Positions 7,696 through 15,424 of a stretch of DNA of 19,638 nt are shown here, piece after piece. Both the position numbers and the translations under genes were made by a program. The notes under the pieces are model-generated. The model saw only the letters and a list, made by a program, of their open reading frames with translations. It had not been told where the DNA came from and did not search any database. The stretch lies in assembly GCA_003511885.1 (NCBI GenBank), contig DOIX01000429.1:15938-35575 (forward strand), given 5' to 3'. The number at the start of each line of letters is the position of its first letter. The first letter of the stretch is position 1. This DNA comes from Cyanobacteria bacterium UBA11153 (GTDB lineage: Bacteria > Cyanobacteriota > Cyanobacteriia > Cyanobacteriales > Coleofasciculaceae).

Positions 7696-8565
7696 ACGAT
7701 ATTGAGAATTATTCTTATTAGATCCACCATCATTCGGGACATCTCGGTAATCATTGTGGTAATAGTCTTGACACCATTCCCACACATTACCGTGCATATC
7801 GAATAATCCAAAATTGTTTGCTACTTGGAAACTGCCAACAGGGGTAGTTTTTTGTCTATATTCTCCTTTAGGTGCATTACCGTAAGGATAATTACCATCG
7901 TAGTTAACGCAATCGGTATTAATCGTCTCTCCAAAATGAAAGGGCGTATTAGTTCCAGCTCGACAAGCATACTCCCACTCCGCCTCAGTGGGTAAACGAT
8001 AGTTTTTTCCAGTATATTTAGATAGTCTGGCACAAAATTCTGTCGCGTCAAGCCAAGTTATCGTTTCTACAGGTAAATTTTCTCCTTTAAAGTAAGATGG
8101 GTTAGATTCTAAGTCGTGATTGACTTTGGGTAAACTAGCGACAATTTGCCACTGTGCTTGAGTTACGGTATATTTTCCCATGTAAAAGGGAGATAGAGTA
8201 ACTGAGTGTTGCGGACCTTCATTGCTATCTCTGTCTGCTTCACTAGTTGGGGAACCCATCATAAATGTACTACCGGGGATGGCTACCATTTCCAGAATTA
8301 CCCCGTTAGGCAAATTTTCGCTAAAGAATTTGGCACTACGGCGATTGCGACTATTTTTCCTGCCTTGAGAGTCAAGGGTAATGACATCAAAGGAAAAAGA
8401 CTCAAAAGATAAGTTCTTCAAGTTCGTAGTAGGCGATTCATCGCCATTATCATTTGTAATAGGGGCGATAAATCGCCTACTACGAGCGAATGCGATCGCG
8501 CCAATAACTCCCACACTACCCAAACCTGCTAGCTGAATAATTCTGCGCCTTCCTATATTAACCAT
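7579..8565 (-). CDS. SUMF1/formylglycine-generating-enzyme-fold protein, Tat-like signal
   Basis: This 328-residue protein opens with a Tat-like signal (GRRRIIQLAGLGSVGVIGAI, about residues 5-24), suggesting export or anchoring. A 50-residue spacer follows, then the SUMF1/C-type-lectin domain: MVAIPGSTFMMGSP, FYMGKYTVTQAQW, RLPTEAEWEYACRAG, DMHGNVWEWCQDY and finally LLRGGSW...FRLV. True formylglycine-generating enzymes use a Cys pair near the C-terminus; here only one Cys (WSCRSALRN) is at the equivalent place, so sulfatase activation is unlikely. In cyanobacteria this domain is often attached to Ser/Thr kinases and is a common DGR target. Here a kinase stub overlaps its start and an Avd-like remnant follows. 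ATG at 8565 is chosen because it leads straight into the twin arginine; a GTG at 8598 with a GGGAAGG upstream would add 11 residues. Confidence 0.85.
   Translation of the reverse strand: MVNIGRRRIIQLAGLGSVGVIGAIAFARSRRFIAPITNDNGDESPTTNLKNLSFESFSFDVITLDSQGRKNSRNRRSAKFFSENLPNGVILEMVAIPGSTFMMGSPTSEADRDSNEGPQHSVTLSPFYMGKYTVTQAQWQIVASLPKVNHDLESNPSYFKGENLPVETITWLDATEFCARLSKYTGKNYRLPTEAEWEYACRAGTNTPFHFGETINTDCVNYDGNYPYGNAPKGEYRQKTTPVGSFQVANNFGLFDMHGNVWEWCQDYYHNDYRDVPNDGGSNKNNSQYRLLRGGSWSNNAWSCRSALRNWIETDDWNHHNSFRLVTS
8424..8485. repeat. 22-bp inverted repeat inside the SUMF1-fold coding region
   Basis: The arms 8424-8445 and 8464-8485 are reverse complements with one mismatch (core GTAGTAGGCGATT against AATCGCCTACTAC) around an 18-base loop. 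This core is a frequent dispersed cyanobacterial palindrome. It is translated as residues 27-47, directly after the signal sequence, where it extends the spacer without breaking the frame. Confidence 0.75.
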
Positions 8566-8728
8566 AATAATTGACCAGATAAGTGCGACCAAAACCACCC
8601 TTCCCGCTAAGTAAGCGAATTATCCGATAGCGCCCCGCCAAAAGCAACTCCCAGCCACAAGCTTGGCAGAATATTTCGGTATCGGGATTTTGGGGTTTCG
8701 GGCAGTGGGGGTTAATGCAGAGACTCAT
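8558..8728 (-). pseudogene. N-terminal stub of a 4-Cys Ser/Thr protein kinase
   Basis: A 56-codon frame from the ATG at 8728 reads MSLCINPHCP and continues with FCQACGWELL, giving the Cys spacing C4-x4-C9 and C21-x2-C24 of the zinc-ribbon that opens many cyanobacterial Ser/Thr kinases. It then gives AGRYRIIRLLSGKGGFGRTY, which is kinase subdomain I with the glycine-rich loop G-x-G-G-F-G. The frame ends seven residues later, before the catalytic Lys, so it cannot be an active kinase. Its TAA (8558-8560) overlaps the ATG of the SUMF1-fold gene (8563-8565), which is in another frame. The likely origin is a kinase or kinase-SUMF1 fusion gene from which almost the whole kinase domain was deleted. 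It may still be translated and couple to the gene below. No Shine-Dalgarno is visible. Confidence 0.75.
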
Positions 8729-8976
8729 TGCTACTGCGGGTGATGAGGGTTATGGTTAGTTTAGCTTATCCAAACCTGAGAAGATCATCTATAGAAAAGA
8801 GGCAAAACCCAGTACCGCAGCAATGTTCGCAAAAAATTAACTTAAATTTACAAAAGTCTCCACATCCTTAACTAATCCTGCGATATCGAAGGGAGGCGAA
8901 GCCATTCCGTAGTAGTTACTTTGCCCTATCACCTTTTCTGTCAAACCCTTTCTTGCTATCAAGTTTCCCCAAAGTA

Positions 8977-9078
8977 ATACCAATTCCCTAAAATGGCGCT
9001 GCATATTCACCCCCCCAACCCCCCTTAGTAAGGGGGAGCTAGAATCGCCACTGTAGCAGGTATTTGGGAAATTGGTAT
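8977..9078. repeat. MITE-like nested palindrome
   Basis: Outer arms ATACCAATTCCCTAAA (8977-8992) and TTTGGGAAATTGGTAT (9063-9078) are inverted copies with two mismatches. Centred between them is a tight palindrome, CCCCCTTA-G-TAAGGGGG (9020-9036), and the two share almost the same centre (about 9028). A 102-base element with terminal inverted repeats and no coding capacity is the pattern of a miniature inverted-repeat element. Confidence 0.6.
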
Positions 9079-9125
9079 AACTCCAACTCACAGACAGCGG
9101 TATCCTACCCCAGCCTATCTCCAGA

Positions 9126-9165
9126 AGCCATTAGCAGTAAAGATGACCAAATCCCGCTAATGGCT
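9126..9165. repeat. 10-bp inverted repeat upstream of chlL
   Basis: AGCCATTAGC (9126-9135) and GCTAATGGCT (9156-9165) are perfect inverted copies with a 20-base loop, about 370 bases before the chlL start. It could be an operator or a leader hairpin, or a terminator for something lost upstream. There is no T-run beyond TAAATTTAAG. Confidence 0.4.
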
Positions 9166-9422
9166 GAAATAACGTAAATTTAAGCCTTTAGCGGCAAAAT
9201 AGATGTTTTTGTCTTTTGTTCCTATTTATATAGATATAGAACACAAAATTATAAATTTAATCGGAAAAGAGACTTATAGACTCTGGTAAGCGATTAAGGA
9301 TAGTAAGCGAGATAATCCATCTAATGAAAGGGATTTAAACCCCAAACCAAGAAAAAGTGCCCTTTTATTTCCCGTGAACTTGGTTAATAATGCAAACAAC
9401 ACGAGAAAAGAAGCGATGCCCA

Positions 9423-9462
9423 AGGCAAGCTTCGCGATTGCCCAGGCAGGCTTCGCGATTGC
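9423..9462 (+). repeat. Two tandem 19-bp units in the chlL leader
   Basis: AGGCAAGCTTCGCGATTGC (9423-9441) and AGGCAGGCTTCGCGATTGC (9444-9462) differ at one base and have a 21-base period. They lie about 70 bases before the chlL start. They keep an upstream frame open in phase with chlL, which can mislead start calling. Confidence 0.7.
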
Positions 9463-9517
9463 AAACCCCTCCTGCAAAGCGCAAATAGAAGAAAAGTCCA
9501 GTTTTGATCCAAACGAT

Positions 9518-9522
9518 AGGAG
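9518..9522 (+). promoter_or_regulatory. Shine-Dalgarno AGGAG for chlL GTG start
   Basis: AGGAG lies ten bases before GTG at 9533. The position matches the universal ChlL start ([14 protein letters not shown]), so it settles the start against a longer in-frame reading that opens at 9374. Confidence 0.7.
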
Positions 9523-9532
9523 ACTACGAAAC

Positions 9533-10399
9533 GTGAAACTCTCAGTTTATGGAAAAGGCGGTATCGGCAAATCCACTACAAGCTGCAATATTTCAGTCGC
9601 CCTAGCCAGACGTGGTAAAAAAGTGCTACAAATAGGCTGCGATCCGAAACACGATAGCACCTTTACCCTAACTGGCTTTTTAATTCCCACCATTATCGAC
9701 ACCCTTCAGGAAAAGGATTATCACTACGAAGATGTATGGCCTGAAGATGTAATCTATAAAGGATATGGTGGCGTAGATTGCGTTGAAGCAGGTGGTCCCC
9801 CCGCAGGTGCAGGATGCGGCGGTTATGTAGTAGGCGAAACCGTAAAATTGCTCAAAGAATTAAACGCCTTTGACGAATACGATGTTATTCTCTTTGACGT
9901 ATTAGGCGACGTAGTTTGCGGCGGATTCGCAGCACCATTAAACTATTCCGACTATTGCATGATTGTCACCGATAACGGATTCGATGCCCTATTTGCTGCC
10001 AACCGAATTGCCGCATCAGTAAGAGAAAAAGCCCGCACCCATCCCCTCCGTTTAGCCGGATTAATTGGTAACCGCACCTCCAAACGCGACTTAATCAATA
10101 AATATGTCGATTCAGTACCCATGCCAGTACTAGAAATCCTCCCATTAATTGAAGACATTCGAGTTTCTCGCGTCAAAGGTAAAACCTTATTTGAAATGGC
10201 AGAAACAGATCCCTCATTAAACTACGTTTGCGATTACTACCTAAACATCGCCGACCAAATCTTAGCACAACCAGAAGGAGTAGTCCCCAACGACGCACCA
10301 GATCGAGAATTGTTCTCTTTGCTGTCTGATTTTTACCTCAATCCCCAACAACCCAAAGTAACCAAAGAAGAAGAAGAACTAGATCTAATGATGGTCTAA
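9533..10399 (+). CDS. chlL: Light-independent protochlorophyllide reductase, iron protein ChlL
   Basis: ChlL is the NifH-like dimeric ATPase that feeds electrons to ChlN-ChlB, reducing protochlorophyllide to chlorophyllide in the dark. The 288-residue product has the P-loop GKGGIGKST at residues 7-15, and the two Cys that ligate the bridging 4Fe-4S cluster are C95 (GAGCGGY) and C129 (VVCGGF). Switch motifs ([18 protein letters not shown]) are intact. Length and sequence match cyanobacterial and plastid ChlL throughout. The start is GTG. The enzyme is oxygen-sensitive, so expression in cyanobacteria is often tied to low oxygen or darkness, but I see no identifiable operator. chlN follows after 177 bases on the same strand, with a repeat between; chlB must be elsewhere. 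Confidence 0.97.
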   Translation: MKLSVYGKGGIGKSTTSCNISVALARRGKKVLQIGCDPKHDSTFTLTGFLIPTIIDTLQEKDYHYEDVWPEDVIYKGYGGVDCVEAGGPPAGAGCGGYVVGETVKLLKELNAFDEYDVILFDVLGDVVCGGFAAPLNYSDYCMIVTDNGFDALFAANRIAASVREKARTHPLRLAGLIGNRTSKRDLINKYVDSVPMPVLEILPLIEDIRVSRVKGKTLFEMAETDPSLNYVCDYYLNIADQILAQPEGVVPNDAPDRELFSLLSDFYLNPQQPKVTKEEEELDLMMV

Positions 10400-10404
10400 T
10401 ACTC

Positions 10405-10526
10405 CGCAGCGGATGATTACCCAACTCTCCAAAAAACCTCTGCGTACCTCTGTGCAAACCTCTGCGTACCTCTGCGTTAAAAAAAAGATTTGGATACCCC
10501 CCGACGATTACAAATCATCCGCTGCG
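10405..10526. repeat. Inverted-repeat element between chlL and chlN
   Basis: CGCAGCGGATGATT (10405-10418) and AATCATCCGCTGCG (10513-10526) are perfect 14-bp inverted copies 94 bases apart. Between them, a 22-base unit beginning AAACCTCTGCGTACCTCTG is tandemly repeated at 10434-10455 and 10456-10477 (19 identical bases), followed by a run of A residues. The tandem unit is a widespread cyanobacterial repeat. The element begins five bases after the chlL stop and could form a long-range hairpin that ends or protects the chlL transcript. Confidence 0.75.
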
Positions 10527-10558
10527 AAACTAATAAATACCCTAAAACATCCTTATAA

Positions 10559-11980
<1,422 letters not shown>

Positions 11981-11993
11981 CCTCTCCCCCTGC

Positions 11994-12016
11994 CCCCTCT
12001 CCTGCGAGGAGAGGGG
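11994..12016. terminator. Perfect 10-bp GC-rich hairpin after chlN
   Basis: CCCCTCTCCT, a GCG loop, then AGGAGAGGGG make a perfect stem, 14 bases after the chlN stop, followed by AGTTTT. It is a good candidate terminator for the chl genes, although the T-run is only four long and the sequence also resembles a dispersed repeat. Confidence 0.6.
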
Positions 12017-12022
12017 AGTTTT

Positions 12023-12055
12023 AGATACCCGACTTCTTCGAGAAGTCGGGTATCT
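12023..12055. terminator. Perfect 15-bp hairpin, dispersed type
   Basis: AGATACCCGACTTCT (12023-12037), loop TCG, AGAAGTCGGGTATCT (12041-12055). A 15-bp uninterrupted stem with a three-base loop is highly stable, and this palindrome (TACCCGACTTCT...AGAAGTCGGGTA) is one I know as a common cyanobacterial repeat. Located just after the first hairpin, it probably reinforces transcript ending after chlN or blocks read-through into 12316. Confidence 0.7.
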
Positions 12056-12315
12056 TGGTTTGTAGAGGTAAAATTTTTAATTATTCTACAAAAGCTGTTT
12101 TATGATTTTGGACAAGTCACCCCAATATCTATAGAGTAAAACAACAAAAGTAATAATCGGACTCAGTATTTTTATTGCTGTTTTGAAAAAATTGATTATT
12201 TTCTCGATTTTAGAATATGTAGGGACAATAACTTTAGAGAGATGAATCGCATTATCGAATTGTTAACATAGCCCTAGTCTAGTAGAATTAAGTTAACTTA
12301 CTTTACAGTGGATCG
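12056..12315. other. AT-rich spacer before the dioxygenase gene
   Basis: No gene is supported. A minus-strand frame from about 12258 to the stop at 12086 would encode a short hydrophobic peptide (TFVVLLYRYWGDLSKIIKQLL-like) but has no ATG, GTG or TTG start. A 12-bp perfect palindrome TAAGTTAACTTA lies at 12289-12300. Confidence 0.45.
12289..12300. promoter_or_regulatory. 12-bp perfect palindrome 15 bases before an ATG
   Basis: TAAGTTAACTTA is its own reverse complement and ends 15 bases before the dioxygenase ATG at 12316. The position suits a repressor or dimeric-regulator site, or an AT-rich promoter element. No regulator gene is adjacent. Confidence 0.35.
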
Positions 12316-12891
12316 ATGACCAAAAATGTTTTAGTACCAGGAAATATTTTCACAATTGCGGATATTCTTTCACCAGCAGAATGTAATGAATATATTTCAT
12401 TAACAGAAAAGATTGGCTACACACCAGCCCCAATTACCACTCACCGAGGTTTTCAGATGCGTCCAGATATCCGCAATAACGATCGGGTAATTCTCGACGA
12501 TCCCATCCTTGCTTTAAACCTTTGGCAAAAGGTGTCAAACTATATTCCCAGGACTATTGGGAAATGGCAAGCGATTGGATTAAACGAACGTTTCCGATTC
12601 TATCGGTACGATCCAGGTCAAAAATTTGCACCACACTATGATGGTTGCTATCGGCGCAGTCATCAAGAAGAGAGTTTATTGACTTTCATGATTTACCTCA
12701 ATGAGGGTTTTCAAGGGGGTGCGACTCGTTTTTATCTTCCTGCTTATTATGCTAATACTGGCGATATTTCTGTGGTTCCTGTGACAGGAATGGCTTTGTG
12801 CTTTGTCCATGATTTACTACATGAGGGGAGTCCAGTGATTGAGGGACGTAAGTACGTTTTGCGCTCAGATGTTATGTATAATGCTACTTGA
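12316..12891 (+). CDS. 2-Oxoglutarate/Fe(II)-dependent dioxygenase, prolyl-4-hydroxylase type
   Basis: This 191-residue protein has the jelly-roll fold of P4H-like dioxygenases, which couple decarboxylation of 2-oxoglutarate to hydroxylation of a protein or small-molecule substrate. The iron-binding triad is visible: H107 and D109 in APHYDGCYRR, and H169 in HDLLHEGSPV. The 2-oxoglutarate carboxylate is probably held by R178 or K179 in EGRKYVLRSD. Flanking motifs RFYRYDPGQKFAPHYD and FMIYLNEGFQGGATRF are typical. There is no signal peptide, so it is cytosolic. It stands alone between two non-coding spacers. The substrate is unknown. Confidence 0.88.
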   Translation: MTKNVLVPGNIFTIADILSPAECNEYISLTEKIGYTPAPITTHRGFQMRPDIRNNDRVILDDPILALNLWQKVSNYIPRTIGKWQAIGLNERFRFYRYDPGQKFAPHYDGCYRRSHQEESLLTFMIYLNEGFQGGATRFYLPAYYANTGDISVVPVTGMALCFVHDLLHEGSPVIEGRKYVLRSDVMYNAT

Positions 12892-13214
12892 TACACTGAA
12901 ATATAACATTATAAATCCTATTGACTGGGAATTTCTTTATAAATTCCTCACAAAACAGGGGGTGACACCCCTCACCCTGAAATTATATAAGGTTTGCTGA
13001 AAAAGTCTTTTCGTGGGGGTAGGGAACGGGGAACGATTTTGGGATTTCTTAAACCCTATTATTCCGATCGCGCATTTAGGAAACTGTAACCGCTAATTCT
13101 GAGAAATGGTACAATCTAAGTGTATTATCTTATCTTCTCCCATTAGCTGATATAGTACCACAAAGTATTACCAGCAGATGAGTTAATTAATTTTAACGTC
13201 AAGGAGTACGCCCC
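12892..13214. other. Non-coding spacer with hairpin and repeat-like sequence
   Basis: About 320 bases with no supported gene. A small hairpin GGGGTG-A-CACCCC (12959-12971) sits in a GC-rich island bordered by CAGGG and CCCTG, and a phrase near 12990 (GGTTTGCTGAAAAAGTC) resembles ends of cyanobacterial insertion sequences, though no transposase remnant is present. The right end holds the ribosome site for the DUF262 gene. Confidence 0.45.
13201..13206 (+). promoter_or_regulatory. Shine-Dalgarno AAGGAG for a GTG start
   Basis: AAGGAG is eight bases before the GTG at 13215, supporting this non-ATG start for the DUF262 gene. Confidence 0.7.
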
Positions 13215-14348
13215 GTGACAAAATTGACAACTCGAAGTACAGAATTAACTGACGAAGACATTTTAGCAGAAGAGGAAAATGAAGAGGAAGAATATGAAAA
13301 AGATCAAATTATCTACGATCCTGATAAAATTAACATTGTTACCAGAGAACCAACAATTGAGCAATTACTGAGAAGAATTAATGAAGAGGCTCTTGACTTA
13401 GCACCTGATTTTCAGCGTCATGCAAATATATGGAAACCTGATGCTCAAAGCAGACTGATTGAATCGATTATTATTCGGATTCCACTACCAGCATTCTACA
13501 TAGACGCAACTGATGAAGATAAATGGTTAGTGGTAGATGGCATCCAAAGACTATTTGCCCTGAAGCAGTTTGTTAATGATAAAAAACTTAAACTAATTGG
13601 ATTAGAATATCTGAAAAATCTTGAGGGGAAAACATTTGAAAAACTAGAGCGTAGATACCAGCGTCGTATCGAAGAAACTCAAGTTACAGTATATCTGATT
13701 GACAGAGGTACACCACCTGAAGTTAAATATAATATTTTTAAACGCATTAATACAGGAGGAGAACCTCTATCACCCCAAGAACTTCGCCATGCTCTCAATC
13801 CCGGTAAAGCCGCACGTTTTTTAGCCGATCTCGCTGCATCTCGAGAATTCCAACAGGTAGTTCCGTTAGGCAATACTAGAAAAATGCGTATGGACGATCG
13901 GGAATTTATACTTGGTTTCTTAGCGTTCTATTTGACTTCATATAAGGATTTCAAAGAAGACAAGAGAGATGCTTTTCTAACAAAAGCCTTAGCTAAAACT
14001 AATAAGCTTCCTGATGAAACATTGAAAAATATTGAAAGTAACTTCAAAAAGGCAATGATGGCTATTCATGAAATTTTTGGCAAAGATGCTTTTCGCAAAA
14101 TATCTCATAACCAGAAAAGAAAGTATCCCGTTAATAAAGCCTTGTTTGAAGCCTGGTCAGTAAATTTAAGCGATCTGACTGATGAAGAGATTAAAATATT
14201 AAAAATCAGAAGTACAGAATTAATTAATAGGTTTAGTAACTTGGTAGATAATGACAAAGATTTTTTGCTGTCCATCTCTCAAGCAGCGACTAAGGTCGAG
14301 TATCGATTTAGTACAATTGAAAAAATAATCCAAGAAATTCTGCAATGA
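13215..14348 (+). CDS. DUF262 (ParB-like/GmrSD N-terminal type) protein
   Basis: This 377-residue soluble protein belongs to the DUF262 superfamily, whose members include the nucleotide-hydrolysing part of type IV restriction enzyme GmrSD and other DNA-related proteins. The family motif is visible as VVDGIQRLFA (D108-R112; usually DGQQR) and FKRINTGGEPLSPQELR (about 175-191), with the first strands at WLVVDG. The N-terminal 35 residues are strongly acidic (EEENEEEEYEKD) and look disordered. No HNH or DUF1524 nuclease domain follows, unlike GmrSD; the C-terminal half is helical and basic. The stop codon overlaps the start of the next gene (ATGA), so the two are translationally coupled and probably act together. 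A defence role is inferred from the family and the partner, not proven. Confidence 0.8.
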   Translation: MTKLTTRSTELTDEDILAEEENEEEEYEKDQIIYDPDKINIVTREPTIEQLLRRINEEALDLAPDFQRHANIWKPDAQSRLIESIIIRIPLPAFYIDATDEDKWLVVDGIQRLFALKQFVNDKKLKLIGLEYLKNLEGKTFEKLERRYQRRIEETQVTVYLIDRGTPPEVKYNIFKRINTGGEPLSPQELRHALNPGKAARFLADLAASREFQQVVPLGNTRKMRMDDREFILGFLAFYLTSYKDFKEDKRDAFLTKALAKTNKLPDETLKNIESNFKKAMMAIHEIFGKDAFRKISHNQKRKYPVNKALFEAWSVNLSDLTDEEIKILKIRSTELINRFSNLVDNDKDFLLSISQAATKVEYRFSTIEKIIQEILQ

Positions 14349-15226
14349 TTACATCACTATCCTTAAAAAATTTCAAGCCTTTTAAAGAGCAGTCTCTTGC
14401 CTTTAGACCACTTACCCTACTATCTGGTCTCAATAGCAGCGGTAAATCTTCTGTGCTGCAAGCACTAATGTTACTACGCCAATCTTACCAACAAAAATTA
14501 TTGGAAAAGACAGGTTTGGCTTTAAATGGTGAGCTAGTTAATATTGGTACAGCTAAGGATGTCTTTTTTGACGGAGCAAGTAAAGCAGATCAACTCAGTT
14601 TTGAGATTGTTTTGGAAAATGAAACAAATGGAATATGGTCTTTCAACTACGATTCAGAGGTAGATGTATTGAATCGTACCTCACCAGCAGTTAATTCAGT
14701 CGTATATGAATCAAATCTTTTCGGCAATAACTTCCATTATCTTCAAGCGGAACGTATAGGTTCTCGTACATTTTTTCCCATGTCAGATTTCCAAGTACGC
14801 CAGCTTGGGAAACTTGGTATCAGTGGTGAGTATGCAGCACACTTTCTTTGGGTTAATCAGGAGAAACCGATTTTCAGTAATAGGTTGAGTCATCCCAAGG
14901 TAAAACTTTTGCAGAGGGGAATCGAAGATCCAAAAACTCCATCAAAGTTGTTAATAGATCAAGTAGAAGCATGGATGGGCGAAATCAGTCCAGGTACAAA
15001 AATCAGGCTTGAACCGAAACCTGATATTGATTTGATTAGTATCAAATACTTTTACGGAGATGGCAACCCCTACCGTGCCACCAATGTTGGCTTTGGCATT
15101 AGCTACACTCTACCAATTATTGTCGCCGTACTCGCATCAACTCCTGGTACACTAATCTTAATCGAAAATCCCGAAGCACATCTCCATCCTAAAGGGCAAT
15201 CCAAAATGGGTGAATTAATGGACTAA
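14345..15226 (+). CDS. AAA ATPase (DUF3696-like), apparently C-terminally truncated
   Basis: The 293-residue product starts like SMC/OLD-type ATPases: MITSLSLKNFKPF, then Walker A GLNSSGKSS at about residues 28-36 and ALMLLRQSY. A mid region resembling DUF3696 ATPases follows, and Walker B LILIENPEAHLHP lies at about 270-282, followed by GQSKMGEL. Related proteins run on for another 80-100 residues containing a Thr-His-Ser switch and the final strands; here a TAA comes four residues after GEL, and a two-hairpin repeat begins nearby (15239). Without those parts, ATP hydrolysis is doubtful. Reading past one extra A near 15222 would give MAKR, resembling the normal MAKAA continuation for a few codons, so a small indel at a repeat junction may be the cause. 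The ATG at 14345 overlaps the DUF262 stop. It could be a functional short form, but I consider it decayed. Confidence 0.7.
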   Translation: MITSLSLKNFKPFKEQSLAFRPLTLLSGLNSSGKSSVLQALMLLRQSYQQKLLEKTGLALNGELVNIGTAKDVFFDGASKADQLSFEIVLENETNGIWSFNYDSEVDVLNRTSPAVNSVVYESNLFGNNFHYLQAERIGSRTFFPMSDFQVRQLGKLGISGEYAAHFLWVNQEKPIFSNRLSHPKVKLLQRGIEDPKTPSKLLIDQVEAWMGEISPGTKIRLEPKPDIDLISIKYFYGDGNPYRATNVGFGISYTLPIIVAVLASTPGTLILIENPEAHLHPKGQSKMGELMD

Positions 15227-15238
15227 AAGGATAATCCA

Positions 15239-15287
15239 GTCAGTTTTAACTGACTTCAGCTATGAGGCAGTGGTTTGAAACACTGCC
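15239..15287. repeat. Two-hairpin dispersed repeat at the broken end of the ATPase gene
   Basis: Hairpin 1, GTCAGTTTTAACTGAC (15239-15254), is followed by the spacer TTCAGCTATGA and hairpin 2, GGCAGTG...CACTGCC (15266-15287). The spacer core ACTTCAGCTATGAG is shared with a dispersed repeat type I know from filamentous cyanobacteria, in which both hairpins vary but the middle is kept. It begins only 12 bases after the ATPase stop codon. Confidence 0.6.
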
Positions 15288-15424
15288 GGGTTATCGCGAA
15301 TGGTGAAAGATCTCAGTTTAACCCAAATCTTTCTGAAAAAATACCAGGTTTTTGAGCTAAAAGAGGCTTTATGGTTTAATCTGATTATAATCGATCCTGT
15401 CTACCCACTCCCCATTCCTCTCAA

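Larger units (their letters stand above)
8729..9532. other. Gene-poor, repeat-rich region before chlL
   Basis: About 800 bases with no gene I can support. A minus-strand frame of 84 codons (8837-9091) exists, but its upstream half is the translation of the repeat at 8977-9078 and it has no ribosome site; the last 40 codons (ending LVKDVETFVNLS) might be the tail of a lost gene. The region also contains a 10-bp inverted repeat (9126-9165), an AT-rich stretch near 9220-9260 that could carry the chlL promoter, and a tandem repeat at 9423-9462. Confidence 0.5.

Noticed and set aside
8837..9091. Minus-strand frame of 84 codons
   Set aside because: More than half is translated palindromic repeat and no start signal exists. 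The final 40 codons might be a remnant, but I could not match them to a family.
9374..9532. A longer N-terminus for ChlL
   Set aside because: The added residues come from a tandem DNA repeat, are absent from the ChlL family, and the AGGAG before the GTG at 9533 supports the short form.
12086..12258. Small hydrophobic minus-strand peptide before the dioxygenase
   Set aside because: The open stretch lacks ATG, GTG and TTG starts and is bounded by a stop at its upstream end.
12970..13040. Insertion-sequence end
   Set aside because: The phrase GGTTTGCTGAAAAAGTC is suggestive, but there is no transposase fragment, matching terminal repeat or target duplication in the spacer.
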